A stretch of DNA of 64,000 bases from Galaxea fascicularis (taxonomy: Eukaryota > Cnidaria > Anthozoa > Scleractinia > Euphylliidae): positions 21,507,844 to 21,571,843 of the forward strand of contig OX419342.1 of NCBI GenBank assembly GCA_948470475.1. Reading direction: 5' to 3'. A program made the translations under genes and the position numbers. Under the pieces are notes generated by a model. It did not search any database. It was not told the DNA's origin and saw only the letters and a list, made by a program, of their open reading frames with translations. Below, piece by piece: positions 35,841-49,200 of this stretch. The stretch's first letter is position 1, and each line of letters begins with the position of its first letter.

Positions 35841-36506
35841 CAGTTTAGAAAATTATTGTCGTTAATTGTCTTTATTACTAATTGACAAGTTTGGAAGATA
35901 CAAATTATAGTTTTTTTTTATTCCTGGAAATGCCTATGAAGTAAAAAATTATGTTTGCTTATTTGAAAGACCCTTACAACTGAGCAATGGCTCTTTCTTT
36001 TTTGAAAGATCATTCATTCCCGAGATTTTCAAGTGTTTGCTTACATTTGATGACGTCACAAGCGGTTTAAGGAAGAATATACATCACAAAATCGAGATCA
36101 GTTGAAAGTGTTAGGTAACAGCTAACTGGAGGCAACTTCGCTTTCTATAAGTGGCTTCCAGCCAGGACTTATTATTTTTGACCGTTCTCATGGCTTTACG
36201 GTTCCTCGTAATAATTATTGTTTTGTATTTCCTATTCTTGGTTTTCACGTGACGTCATGAAAAACTAAAATTAAAAGTAAACAGAATTTTCAGTTATCTT
36301 CATCAGGTAAAATACATTATAAAAATATACCGGCTTGTATGTTTTCAGTTCTGTAGCGCGCTTTGTTTTGAAAATAGAGCAGTTTGAATTTCAGATTTTT
36401 TAGAGTCATCACGTACATGAAAACGTCGATTGGTCTTGTGTTTTTTAGGTCTGAACAACCAATGTGTCGAGAATTAAAGGCTTTAAAATAGCCAACGTAA
36501 ACTCCA

Positions 36507-36653
36507 GGCCACAGTTGTCCAAAGGCTGGATAGTGCTATCTACCGGATAAATGTCTATCCAGTGGATAGTACAATTAACTTTCCCAATACTTATCCGCTG
36601 GATAGTGATTTATCCGGTGGATAGCGCTGTCCAGCCTTTGAACAACCGGGGCC
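36507..36653. mobile_element. Palindromic MITE (GGATAGCGCTATCC family)
   Basis: Inverted ends GGCCACAGTTGTCCAAAGGC and GCCTTTGAACAACCGGGGCC enclose repeated GGATAGTGCTATC, TTATCCGCTGGATAG and related blocks. The whole 147-base unit can fold. A partial copy (GGTGGATAGCGCTATCC) occurs at about 59985-60030, so it is dispersed. Confidence 0.7.
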
Positions 36654-37817
36654 AGATGTTTCCAATGGTATCCGGCCGCTATGTTGGTGCCCATCCGGAT
36701 GGACACCAGCATGGCGTCTCCATACTGTTCTTTGTAATTTTGAGTGATACACTTGGCCGAATATCTCAAGTACGGGATATCGCATAGTCCTGAAACTTTG
36801 ACAGGTTATTTATATATTTATTACTTTTCTACAATACTTAAACTTCTTTACTATATTTATTGAATAATAAGCGATTAAATTTTTTTACTTGCGTGACGTG
36901 TAAACCAAGAATAAACGTAAACAAAATCTGGCATGTATACAAACTGAGAGCCAAGGGATTCAAGTTTAACCTGTTCGTACGCTAAAGAGTAAATTGCTAA
37001 GTAGCCTAGACTGTAGGGCTTTCCACAAGTTGCTCGGCAACGTTTCGGCAACTCGTATTTTGAGCAACTTTTTCCATTCTGGACAATTTCCAGTTTTCCA
37101 CCAATTCTGAGAAATCGGAGCAGCTTTTAGTCCTTAATTGATATTGCTTTCATATTTCACAATTTTCTTAGTAGATACTTAAGGCGGGGGTACACATGAA
37201 AGCCGTTTTCACGCCGCTTAAAATTGGTTTGATGGAAATATCTCGTTCGCGTTTTAAGCAATACAAAAACCCTCTGCTCATCTCACAAATCAATGTTTTG
37301 GGGTGTCTTGTAAATTTTTTGGTGTTTTTTTGGTATATCTGGGAGAAGATAGTTTTTCTCAAAAGAGTAGTGAAATCTGGAGAAATGAGGAATAGTTCGG
37401 ATTTAATGTAGTTTAAAAATTAGGATTTGAAGTTAAAAATTGATATATGGTCACCCAAACAGTCCCCTATCAACCTAGTGTGCTCTTGGGTTGGGGGCAA
37501 CTGTCTGTTGGTGTTCCAAAACTAATTTTCCTTCTTCGATCCCCTCTATCCATTCAAATTCATTTTTACCCCCACCTAATGAATTTCCTTTGAAAAAGTA
37601 CCTACCAGCCAGGTGCCCCTCCCCGCTGGGGCAGGTCTCATGGGCGCAAGATCTATGCAGCCGGGTTGTTAAGTCTACGGTCCTTCTTTATAAAGAAAAT
37701 TCAAAATGGCGGACTAAGATTTACACTTTACCGGCTCGAGTGTTTTAGGGAAGAAGGTCATTCAGATCCTTTGAGGGTAAATAATATGTACTTATTGACT
37801 GAGTGGAAGAGATGGAA

Positions 37818-37873
37818 GGGAAAATATTTGGCTCGAGGTCATGGCGCCATGACATCGAGCCAAATATTTTCCC
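37818..37873. repeat. Near-perfect 56-bp palindrome
   Basis: GGGAAAATATTTGGCTCGA reads inward to GGTCATGGC, then GCCATGACA and TCGAGCCAAATATTTTCCC. Arms of 28 bases meet with no spacer and one mismatch. It may be the core of a short MITE or a structural site. No gene adjoins it. Confidence 0.8.
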
Positions 37874-38357
37874 GTCCGGCCCGACCTAACGAAATCCTCT
37901 AACATCGTATCGCGCGGGGCCTTAAGTGTTTCTAAAAGGGCCGTAGGGCTTTTTCCGGCCCTCATACGGGGATTTTCTCAATAGTTTTAGAAGGAAAGCG
38001 CGCGCGGGGCCGTATAGGTCATATGAAAACATGAAATTGGTCACAAAATTTTAAAATATATATAACACGGATGCGAAATCTTTGCTCATACCTTGTTTTG
38101 TTTTTATTGAGAATGAAGTTGTTTAGCAACACTGGTTAAACTGCATATTTTTGCATCAGACCAAATAAACGAAGAGAGCGACAACTTTTGACTTTTTTAA
38201 AGCATATTTTGAGCAAGTTTTTGGGTAATTACGGGGAACGATTTGGGAAATAGCTTAAGAGTCGGCCATTTGAAGGGCTTGCAGGTATGGGAATGTATAG
38301 TCTACATCCCTGTTAATTGCATGAACGGGTAGTTTCTAAAGAGACTGTGGTGCCACG

Positions 38358-38610
38358 CATAGGCGTACGGGCATTTTTTTTGCCAGGGGGGGGGAGGGGG
38401 CAATGAAACATTTGCCCAAAAAATTCTTACAAGTTGCCCAAATTTTACGAAACAGTCGAAAGGAAACGAGAGTCATACGATGCACTAATAATGGCCTACA
38501 TACGAATAAATAAATAATTAGCTTTGCCCAAATTTCTCTTGCTGCCCAAAAAATCTAGGTTGCCCAAAATTTTGGGGGGGCTGCAGCCTCCCCCGGCCCG
38601 TACGCCTATG
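38358..38610. mobile_element. hAT-like MITE, 253 bp
   Basis: Inverted ends CATAGGCGTACGGGC and GCCCGTACGCCTATG are flanked by 8-base repeats GTGCCACG (38350-38357) and GTGCCGCG (38611-38618), one mismatch. An 8-base duplication suits hAT (known biology). Internally it repeats TTGCCCAAAAAAT-type blocks and has G runs near both ends. It has no coding capacity. Confidence 0.65.
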
Positions 38611-38619
38611 GTGCCGCGT

Positions 38620-41600
38620 CGGGGGGGGAGTTGTTGTCAGTAATTTTTTTTCGATAAATTTGTTAAAACGTAACTGAATTTGCCTTTTCGACATCTCAAT
38701 TCTCAAACAAATTTTATACTGGCTTATATTGCAAGTGGCAGCCGGCGGCTAGAAACCCTCGTGCACGTGTTAACTCTGATATCGATTTTGTACCATTTTG
38801 AATCCGATGCCTGGTCATGTTTGCCACTGAAATAAGCGCAACTCACCTTCAGTTTTAAGGATGAAAGTAGAACTGTGGAGTTAATTGTTTCTTCAGTTCC
38901 AGCTTCGTAGTGGACAAGCAGTCAAAACCCGCCATAACATTTTCTGGCTCTCACTCGGCAACAATGTCGGCAACATGCGCGGTTAGCAAATGCTAAAATT
39001 TTTTATGAATATGGATTAGAAACTACAGCCAATAGTTGCATGGGCTTCACTTTGCACGCTTCTCGTCCATGCTTATTGTTCAGTTTGTTGTTTGGCGCGA
39101 ATATAATTAATTGAGTTCGCTCATTTGTTCCGAATATAACACATTTCTGTTGACGTTCTGGAAAGCCTCGCTTTACACATCCAAAAAGCTCGTTTTATTG
39201 TCGTCGTATTTGTTGTTTATTTTTATTTGCAATGGAAGTACTATATTTAACAAAGCATTCCCTGTTGTGTTTGTACGGGGAATCGAAAACGAATACAGAA
39301 CAAGAGGCTAACATTAGCCTTAACTCGGGCCTGCGAGAATACTGTGTTGTCCTTTATTTAGTGTTAAACAGAAGAAACCAGCAGACTCGAACTATCCCGC
39401 TCTTAAGATGAGCCTGCTATGTCTGCCAACCCATGCACACCCCGCATACTGAACAAGGTGAATAGTCTATTTTAGACATTTTACCGAAATGCAGCGATCG
39501 ATGGGTATTTTTCTCACTGTTTTAGAAAAGGAATATTATCGATCGGTTTACAATTCTGTTTATGGTTATAAGTTTAGTGAAACATTTAAAGTGACTCATC
39601 GAAGTATCTATGCATAAAACTTGAAACGGAAACGAGTGTGAAGGTGCTTTGAATCTTTCCAAGATGGCCGACATGCGTGGCAAGATTACGTTAGCTAGTC
39701 ACGTGAGGACATTCGCTACTCCAAAAGAAAGAATAAAGAAAATAAGAAAGCCCATCCAACACCAGACTCGAGTGAAAATAACCAGTGCGTCCTAAAATTG
39801 TTGCAAGGTTCCTGTTTGGTTCCCCGTCCTACTGAACTCAAAGTCGTCGCTGAGGCAAAGTAGTAACGCAATGTCACGAAACGAAAAAAAAAATCGCTGT
39901 AGTTATCATACAGCTCATACTCATTTCTCTTGGAATTCTGTCCAAGGGGGAAAGGTGCAATGAGATTATCTCTATGTGAAGCACCAACCCAAGGTCAGCA
40001 CTAGGGGTGGTCACAGCCAGGGTTCGTTACGTCCCTAGTGGTTCTTTAACGTCCCACAAAATTAATTGTGGAGAGTTGTGTGACGGGACCTTCGGCTTAT
40101 CGTCCTTATCCACTTTTACTAAAGCAATTGTTTACGTCATATTACAAAAATTTCTGAAAGGTCACTTCTACCCTTGTGAAAGCATTCAAAGCTACTCTGT
40201 TGAGTACAAGTTTCTCAGGTTATTTACAGTGCGCATCTCAGCAGCTCCTGGTTGTGCAATAATGACGCCCTAACATGGATTGCGCTTTCTTCCTCCAAGG
40301 TAGCTACGAAAGTATCTCAAATCACCAAGAGACCGCAGGCTACTGAAGGTATTTGAATTGGTCATAAACCAATTTTATTACATTAAATTAGTTTTCGCTT
40401 CTAACTCGCCACGAATTTCTTGCTGTTACTGTATTTATTGTTACATACAATAAGTTACACAGTCAAGTTCACCTACATGTACCTCTGGCGTTAAATCAGT
40501 GAAACAAGTATGTTTCAACTACTCTAATCGACTTCCCTGGTACACGTACCTAAAAATGTTTCTTACTGTCATCAGTTATGAACAGGCTTTATCAACGCCT
40601 CAAACGAAACATGCCTAACCACTTGTTAAATAATTATGATCGCTTCTAACTGGTCGTTCTAAATAATAAAAATAACAAAACAGCCGGCCGAATCGAAACA
40701 ATTTTCTCTATATTTTACATCTACTTTTAAAGTAAATTATTTGTTTTTAAACACAATGTACGAAATGAAACCATCGACGATACCCAATACCATGACTGCC
40801 ACTCTCAACCTTGAGCTTTCGAGTTTTACGTTTCTACTGCAGATTGCTGAGGAGCCAACCTTGAGCTCCCTGTCTTAATTAATAAGAGGCGATCTTTGTA
40901 ACCTGTTTAAGGTAGGTGCATGCAATTGGGGAAGGGGGTAAGAAAACTGTTATGAACAAAGTTATGCATAAGACATGTAACTGGTAGAATAATGATAGAT
41001 TTGTTATAATCTTCATTAGGTTAGTTTTCACTGTACTATATCATATTAAATAAAAGAAACAATTAATTTAAAGAATAATATTAATAGTGGGATCGAATAT
41101 TTTTTTTCTACAGCCGTGAATCTTGTATACACTGCAAGCACAGCTTTCAAAACTTTAAACTCCATGACATGCCCTTTCTAAAATTATTGCCGGTTCAAAA
41201 ACTTGCAAAGCCGAAAATGTCCAAAAAGAATTTCGATACAAAATGATAAAATGAAATAACTGCATTGCCAAAATGTCTGTCAGCTGAGACTGCTCAACCA
41301 ACCTTAAGCTATGTTCCACTTTGCGATAAGTCAGTGCCAAACACCTTCCAACCATCAAGATGGTTTGAAACATTACCTGTACTTTAACAAAGTAATGTTA
41401 TCAATTAAAATAACAAAATAAATACTATACCAAACACAAACAAATACAGGGAATCGACTACAACGACAAGTTACATCTTACAATTCTTTTGGTTTTAAAC
41501 TACTTTACAGCCTCACTGTGCTGAGTGACATGTATGTACAAGTAAATTCAACAATCTTGCAGCTGTTTTTAACTAAACGCCGCTATTTTCCTTTTGTTTG

Positions 41601-41635
41601 CTCTTGAAAAGAGCAATAATTGACCAGCATCAGTG
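38620..41635. other. Intergenic stretch upstream of the FRMD8 3' end
   Basis: No confident gene. A 48-codon frame at 39664-39810 starts in a YY1/TISU-like context (see findings). A SINE fragment lies at 40008-40115. AATAAA-type signals for FRMD8 on the minus strand may lie below 41636. Two short plus-strand frames after good acceptors (38897 and 40843) match nothing I know. Confidence 0.35.
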
Positions 41636-42423
41636 TCAGTGGTCATCAATTTGATGTCTTGGACCCTTTCTAAATGGATTGCTGAAGGATGTACTGGTTC
41701 TTTTCTTCCGGTCCAAGGCTCCTACAAGTATTTTATGAATGAAGAAAACAGAGGGTCAGTTTGTCACGAATGTCTGAGTGGAGATCGATACATATGTAAG
41801 TAAGGATTGTCAATTTCTGTGGGAGCATTAACAACAATTTTTAAGTGAGATTGTGTGTCATAAAACCAAAACAAAACAATATTAACTTTAAGTAATCACA
41901 ACAGATGCAAACAGCAGAATGAGCCAATCAGAATTTGAGGCAATTACATGTTGCCAGTGCAATGAAAACGCAGGGAATGCAGACATTAAACTCATGATTG
42001 GTTTTGGTTTTTAATTTCAATACACACTTGAAAATTGCTGCAAGTTTCATATGGGCATGCAGAGAAGACACCTCCCCAAGTCCTAAAATTAAAAACGGCT
42101 AGGTTACTAATGGTCACTAACTTTCACTGGGGGCTACATCTACCCCTCTTATACTACTCTATCAAGTTTCTCTTCTAGTAAACAGTACAAAGGCTTTTTA
42201 CCCTCAGATCCAGACTCACTGAGATGTCTAATACCCCATTCACACCAACTAAACATGTTTAATTAAGCCAGGTTTAGAAAAATGAAAACTGTTAAAGAAA
42301 AACTGGAACTCAGGCTTTTATGCAGGATTTAGATGAACTTAAACATGTTCTTTAATTTGCGCTGAATTTGTAGTCAAAAAAAGATCAGTAAGCAGCTTTT
42401 ATAAAGAAAATAATTTTAAACTG

Positions 42424-42463
<40 letters not shown>

Positions 42464-43164
42464 CTTAACGGGGCATAAGACACAGGCCTCAAAGCAATAA
42501 AGGGATAGCAGATAGATTTAGTATTGTGCCCCGGATGATTACAAATTCAAGGCTGTGCTCTTAGAAAAGTAGTTGGGCAGCCAAATCTCTAAACCCTTAA
42601 AATCCAGGGCGCCCAGCATATAAGTTTGGTGCAAAAACTAATATCTCCTGGTCGCACAAAGGCAAAAGTAAGTCACCAGGGGCAACCAGGTGCTGCTAGA
42701 GCACAGCCCTGCAATTGTCACTGGAATGAGGTGACTGTTATTTGAAAATCATCGTGTTACAAAATTTTATAGTTAGTGGTCATGAATGAATGTCAACAGG
42801 TGAGCTCATAAATAACTGAGGCACAAACCTTCAAGTGTTGAGAGGCTGAGTCTTTCCATTCTACATCTAATGGTGCCTCCTGTACAAGACAAAGGACATT
42901 CCTGATTAACCTAACAGCATTTATCCTAATTAACAATTAGACCCGTGGCCCTTGAGGGCGGAGGGTCTAATTGTTTTAGTATCACTCAACTAGTCGGACA
43001 GAAAAGGCAATAATAAATGGTAATGGTAATGGATTTATATACCGCATTTTCTATAAAGTTAGCAAATGCAAGTTGAAGAAATATTTATTTGGAAATAAAA
43101 TGAAAGAACTTAGTGTAACGCTCGATTGCTACTCGAGGACTATTACTAATAGTCCTCTAGTAGC

Positions 43165-43202
<38 letters not shown>

Positions 43203-46200
43203 GTTGGGTGATACTAACAGCATTTATCCTAATGTTAATTAGACCTGCTACTAAGAATCCATGAATGTATAAGGGAAACAATTTCTTTGATTTCTGATTT
43301 CTTAAAGTCTGCAGGTTGCATAAAGTCAGTTCCCATCAGCAGTATTTTTTCTACTAAAAATACCCTTGCTTACAAGGTACTCAATAGAAAGCACAGACAG
43401 ACAATTCATTTACTAAGTTTTTCTCGATTTTCGATAAATGTAAGTTCTGGAAATATTTTTTCTCCCATAACATTTGTCCTTTGAAATCTTCCTTTTGGTC
43501 ACACATTTTAGCCATTTGACCGGACTTTAATTAGCATAATGTAATTCAATATGGAATTTTGAAAACTGCATTTAAATAATGTGAAATTGGATGGACATTT
43601 TCAAAGTTTAGCCCGACAATGGCCAATGACCGATTGCTGTTTCCAGTACTGCATATCATTACTGTATGCCAGAAATTGGACAGAAGAAAAAGCAAGTTGA
43701 CAAACTGACCTTGTTTATTGCATGGGCCTTCCCTGCAAACAACAAAAAGAGAAAGATATGTTATAACTTAGATATCCGAAAAGAGAAAAATAATAGTATA
43801 CAAGGTAAAAACAGAGTGTCAAGTAGTGATCAGTGCACAATAAGGTGTGTGAATTTTAGAGTGTTGGTTTTGTCCCTCTTAATTAGCTTGTGGCTATTTG
43901 CGCCGCAAACTGTTATTATTGAAGTTTTTGGTGTACATGTAACTAAATTGTTGTTGTTGTTGTCATATGTGATTGCAAATGTCTATATTTACCCTGCAGG
44001 GTCATCAGAATAAACGCATGATTGAACCATGGCATCCATCATTTGTGCCTGGAAATAACAAGACAAAGTTTAAGGTTTAAATGACAAACCCTGCAGTTGA
44101 TACAGGTGCCCTCAATGTTAAAATTCAAAGTGAGGGGATAAATGCTCTGGTAATGCTGTTAATATCATGATTAGGATCCCTATATCATATTCAAGATCCT
44201 GATTTGGTTCCTAATCCTATTTTAGGTCCTGGACAGGATCCTAATTCTATTCAAAGTCCTACAGGATCCCGCAGGATTCTATGTAGGATTTCTACCAGGG
44301 TGACTGATTACTTTAAGATTGATTGACTGACTGCTTGACATATTAGCTGAGTGACTGGCCAACTCTTGACTCAAGGATGGATAGATGGATGTAAGAATGA
44401 ATGAATTGATTGATTTGATGCAAGCTTTCATAACCACAGTATAACAGTATCCCAAACTTTGTCTGAGGTTCAGTCATCTTCCAAAATTGGAAGAATAGGA
44501 CATAAACACCCACCTGTTTGGAGAAAATTTGTAACCTTTGTGCTTCAGGTGCATCACTGTTTTTATCTGTAGCATCAAATTCCAACCAAAATGTATCCAT
44601 GCAATCTGGCTCCAAAGCAGGGGCTGGAGTGTAGTCCCATGACAACTCATCAAATGCCAGACTCAAAAGTATGTCCTTCAAACATCAAAACAAGCATTTT
44701 ACGAGATTATTGCTACACTAATGCAAAAATTTTTTTACAGGCATATTGCATACTGGTCTCATCAGTTGCATGTACTTGAACAGTAAAAAAAATTGAGTAC
44801 TCATTATCCTCAAGGAAAACAGTTATTGCCCTCTGACAATCGAAACTCTACTGAGCATGGACTTATGTATATTAAACATTAAATTTTATCAGTCTTGGTT
44901 ATATTGTCTCCAATGTTCTGGTATAGAGAACCCATTACTTTCAAATGTCTTGTCTCGGAAAATGAAGTCTTCAATTTGATCCCAACACATTTCACACAAC
45001 AATTCAGTGCCATTTCAGATTGCACATGTGATTAATTAAAAGTATAGGAGTTGCACTTTTAAACAAATGTGGTTTCAGTGTTATTGCTTTTACTTCATTT
45101 CATATGATAAGAAGTATAACACAACGAGAGAAAAGAATCAATTTTGAACCAAGAATGAAAATGAACCACATCATATACATCATTGAAATCATTTCACATT
45201 AGTCTTAACATAATAAACAGGGGAAAAGGCTAGCTGTGCAGGTAAGGAAAGAACAGTGTACTTACATTTTTGTTGTCATCAATCACATGGACATGTTCCC
45301 TGTTGATGCCAACTCTGACTGGTAGGTCAGAGTTACCCAAAATGCCTGAGAGCAAGGAGGTGGAGGGACGCTCGATTTGACCACGGAAGAACACACTCCT
45401 GTGACAGGAAGGCAAACAACAAGAGTGAAGCATGCATAAGACCTATTCCAGAAAAATTACTATTCATACCTCCACTGGTGATGATGACGAGGTGATCACA
45501 TGTTTTAACCCTACTAAAATCCCATGGATTTATAAACTTGTCATTTTACTAATACCGTAAAACTGTTGTGTTCAAAATTTGTGGTGCTAAACTTACCCAT
45601 AGAAAGGAAAACACCAGCAAAATTCCAAGAACATTCTATGACAGCCCTTGACATCAGAGACTCTCTGAGAGACATCTTCATACTGTTGTAAAAGCTTTTG
45701 TTCCAGCGATGCACGAGGTGATTTACCACGGAATGACCAGCCAGACTTGCAAACCCATCCAGGTAGGTAATCTGTCAACTTACTCCTGTGATGAGAAAAT
45801 TATGAATCAACCCTCTACGACCCGACTTCAACTTGCATATTCTCTTCACTGGTCTTCTCATATTTCATATACTACTATGGTTGTACAGTGTAGTTCAGAG
45901 AACTTGGTTAAAGATCAACACATTTCATGCATGTTTGGTGATCATTTCCTTGACTCTCATAACCTGTGTGTTAGCTGAACGGGTGGCACCGTAAGGAGAA
46001 AGTAGCATCTGGTCACTGTCAGGACTTTAAGGGTTACATAGACTGCTGAATGTCAACTAAACTTGTTCATTATACAATGGATGGTGTAAACCTCATGTTT
46101 TGATCGGTCTAAAGGAGTTTGTGCATTAAGTATAGTGTATAGACACGTAAATGCAAGATTTTCCTGAACAGCCCGCAGCCGGTAGAATTAACTCGCCACT

Positions 46201-49200
46201 TGGGCTGTTTGTGCTGGATACTTGTTTCAATTAAAGATTGACAACCTTATAATGTGACAGGTGCAAAGCAACAATTAAACACAACTTTAGATTAATTGTC
46301 AGTAGTAAAACTGGCAATTAACTTACTTGAAGACACCAGGTGTGTGGAGGTCAGGATTGAAGGGTCCGTTTTCAATGTAAGCAAGAATTCCTCCCAGAGT
46401 GATTGCATCATTGGTAGTTATGGGGTAATTTCCACTGAGCACATTGTATTTGGCCTGATACCAGTTAAAAATAAATTAATTAATTAAATTACTTAATAAT
46501 TCCATGTACCAGTAACTAAACACTACCAAACTTAACAAAAATGCTTGAAATTTGCAATAATATTTAACATTCTCTTTCTTGCATATAATGGTGATGTTGA
46601 CTTGTCAGTAAGCTTAAACATTGCAACTTGGCCTGTTCTTTGTTTGACCTCAAAATGGTCTACATAATTATGTTTAGATCATGACAAGTTTTATGACATG
46701 GTATAAGCAAGACTACCAAGAATAAATGATTATTATTAATTTCATAACATAATTTATAATATTGATAATAATAATTATAACTATATTGCTGAAAGGAAAT
46801 ACTTCTAATCACCTCTTCAAACAGCCTCCTGATGATCTTGTCATCTTTTATCTGAAGGACAGGAGATAATAACATTAGAAATGTGCGTCATTACAAGGGG
46901 TTAGCGTGTCAAACATTTTCACAAAATCAAATGATCTCAACCAATACCAACCCTCTTCTCCTCTGAGAGGGGAAAAAATGAGTTCCTCTGATAGCAGAGA
47001 ATTGGTTCATCTACAAATGAAAAAAAAAATTGTTAAAAACATGCTTGCCTTGATAGATTTGCCCACCGTTCCCTTGTGAAAAAGAACTAAAGTGAAGTTG
47101 TTACCTTGACTGTAACAAAAAAATTTCAGAACTCCACAAAGTTGTAAACGATGTGATATTTGCTCACTCTGCACAGGGCAATACATACATCAGTTTACCT
47201 TGTCATGCAATCTTGCTTTGTGCCAAATGACATTAAATTTTTTCTAGAAACTAGTTGGGGCAATTTGTACAATGTCCATCAACATGTAGCCCTGAATGAG
47301 GTATGAATAAGTCTGGGTCTACAGTGTAATTACACCCTTCTTCAGGCTTTTTAGGCTAACCATAACACCTTATTAGTGACCACAGGTATGTTTTAAGTGG
47401 CTTGACAGTCAACCAATGTCATATCCGGAATCCTTCAGCACTTTGATCTAGTATCAGTTGCAAATTACTCACAGGGTTACTGCAGAAATCATGCAGTTTT
47501 TCATATCAGGGCTACTTTTTTAACACACTACTGTCTCCTAAACAGTATCTGTACCCAAAACAGATGCAAAAAGCAGACCTCACATCCCCATGCAATGGAT
47601 GCCTTATAAAAAGTAGAGAATAAAATTAATGAACATTCTCCTGCTTGAATCTGTGTGATGTTCCAATAAGAATTATATAATTCTTATCAGCATGAATAAA
47701 ATACTAGAAGCTTGGCCAGCACTCTTTTTAGTTAAATAGTTTAAGATTTAAGGGAAAACAAAAATAGTAAGAGCACTGATTTCTTAAACTGTTTTTAAAA
47801 TTACAAACCTTTTTCAGCAACTTCGTCTGTTACATTGGTAAACTTCTTGAGTAATTCTACCCACACTTTGCGCAATCTAAATGGTCGGTGGTGAGCTTTC
47901 AATTGGAGCTCTAAAACAAAACCAAAATCAAAAGCTACCTATTAATGCATGTACGTTGAAATGCAAAAAAATATGGAACCTTTCCACCTTCAGTCCAAGG
48001 TTCAATGGAACGGAGAGGGGTGGCAAAAGAAACGATTTTAGTATGGAACTAAATTTGAATTTCTGGAGGGCTGGGTGGGGCAAACTCCTTCCATTGGGGG
48101 GTGGGTGGAGGGCAGGGGGAGTGAGTGAGGAGAGAAAGAGGCGTAATGGATACATACATTGTTCCGGTACCACGAGAAAATGATAACAACAGTTACTGCT
48201 TCATGCTTCTATAGAACATCCAGGGATTAGGAACTAACAAGGGAGAGAACTGAAACTCACGTAGCAGTGGAGAAAGGAGCCAAACACAGAAAACTTGTGA
48301 GGCCACTAGAGGAAGAGATAGATTCTCCGCCATGATTGTGTTTATTGTTCCAGCAATGGTGTTTCTTCCTTCTTCAAGATTCAACAGACGACCTGACTTC
48401 TCCACTAAAAATACTGCCACAGTCAATGCTGAAAGAGGAGTTAAAAATAATTCTTTTTAGTGACAAGTAACCCTGAAACCAACTGAATACAGTCAGGTAT
48501 GACCCCTTGGCACCCTTTTGATTTAATTCGCATGGCCCAATTTTTGACAGGAATTTGTGGATTAATTCTTCTGTTGCTCTTAAAGAGTGATTGTATCAGT
48601 TTCACAACTTAAACATACAGCTGTAGTTTAATCACTCAATCCATCAGTACTTCTTAGTTCTTACTGCTAAAAGTCTGTCAAAAAAGTCCTTAAGAGGTGG
48701 CAATTAATGGGGACATACAGATAATCAGATATGCTCTTAACTGATATCATGTCATGGACACTTTAGTATGCTTTAAAGGGAGGTCTAACTTTTGAGTTTC
48801 AGAGTAACTTAATCCTAAGCTTGACAGGCCCGCTCTAGTGAACTTTACTATTAGTTAAATATGAAGCAGTCAAATAAATATTTTATGCTGTTCAAGGTGG
48901 TTTAATAATTGTCACAACATACAGTTTGTAAGTGTACAGGAATTACTGAAAAAAAATTTCCAAGGTTCAAGGATTTACAGTTCTGCTCAAAAGTAAGTTA
49001 CCATCCTTGTGCACTATGCAATTTGCATTGCATCACATGCTTTGTCTTAGTGCCTGCAAGTATCACATCTTCAACCTTATGTGTGATCTTAATTGAACAT
49101 TGTAAGGTGAATACCGGTAATAGTAATTTGATTTCAAGTGATCAGAAAAGTATGTTGCCAAAGATGTGTCATGACTGATATTTTTTACTTTTGTTTACAG

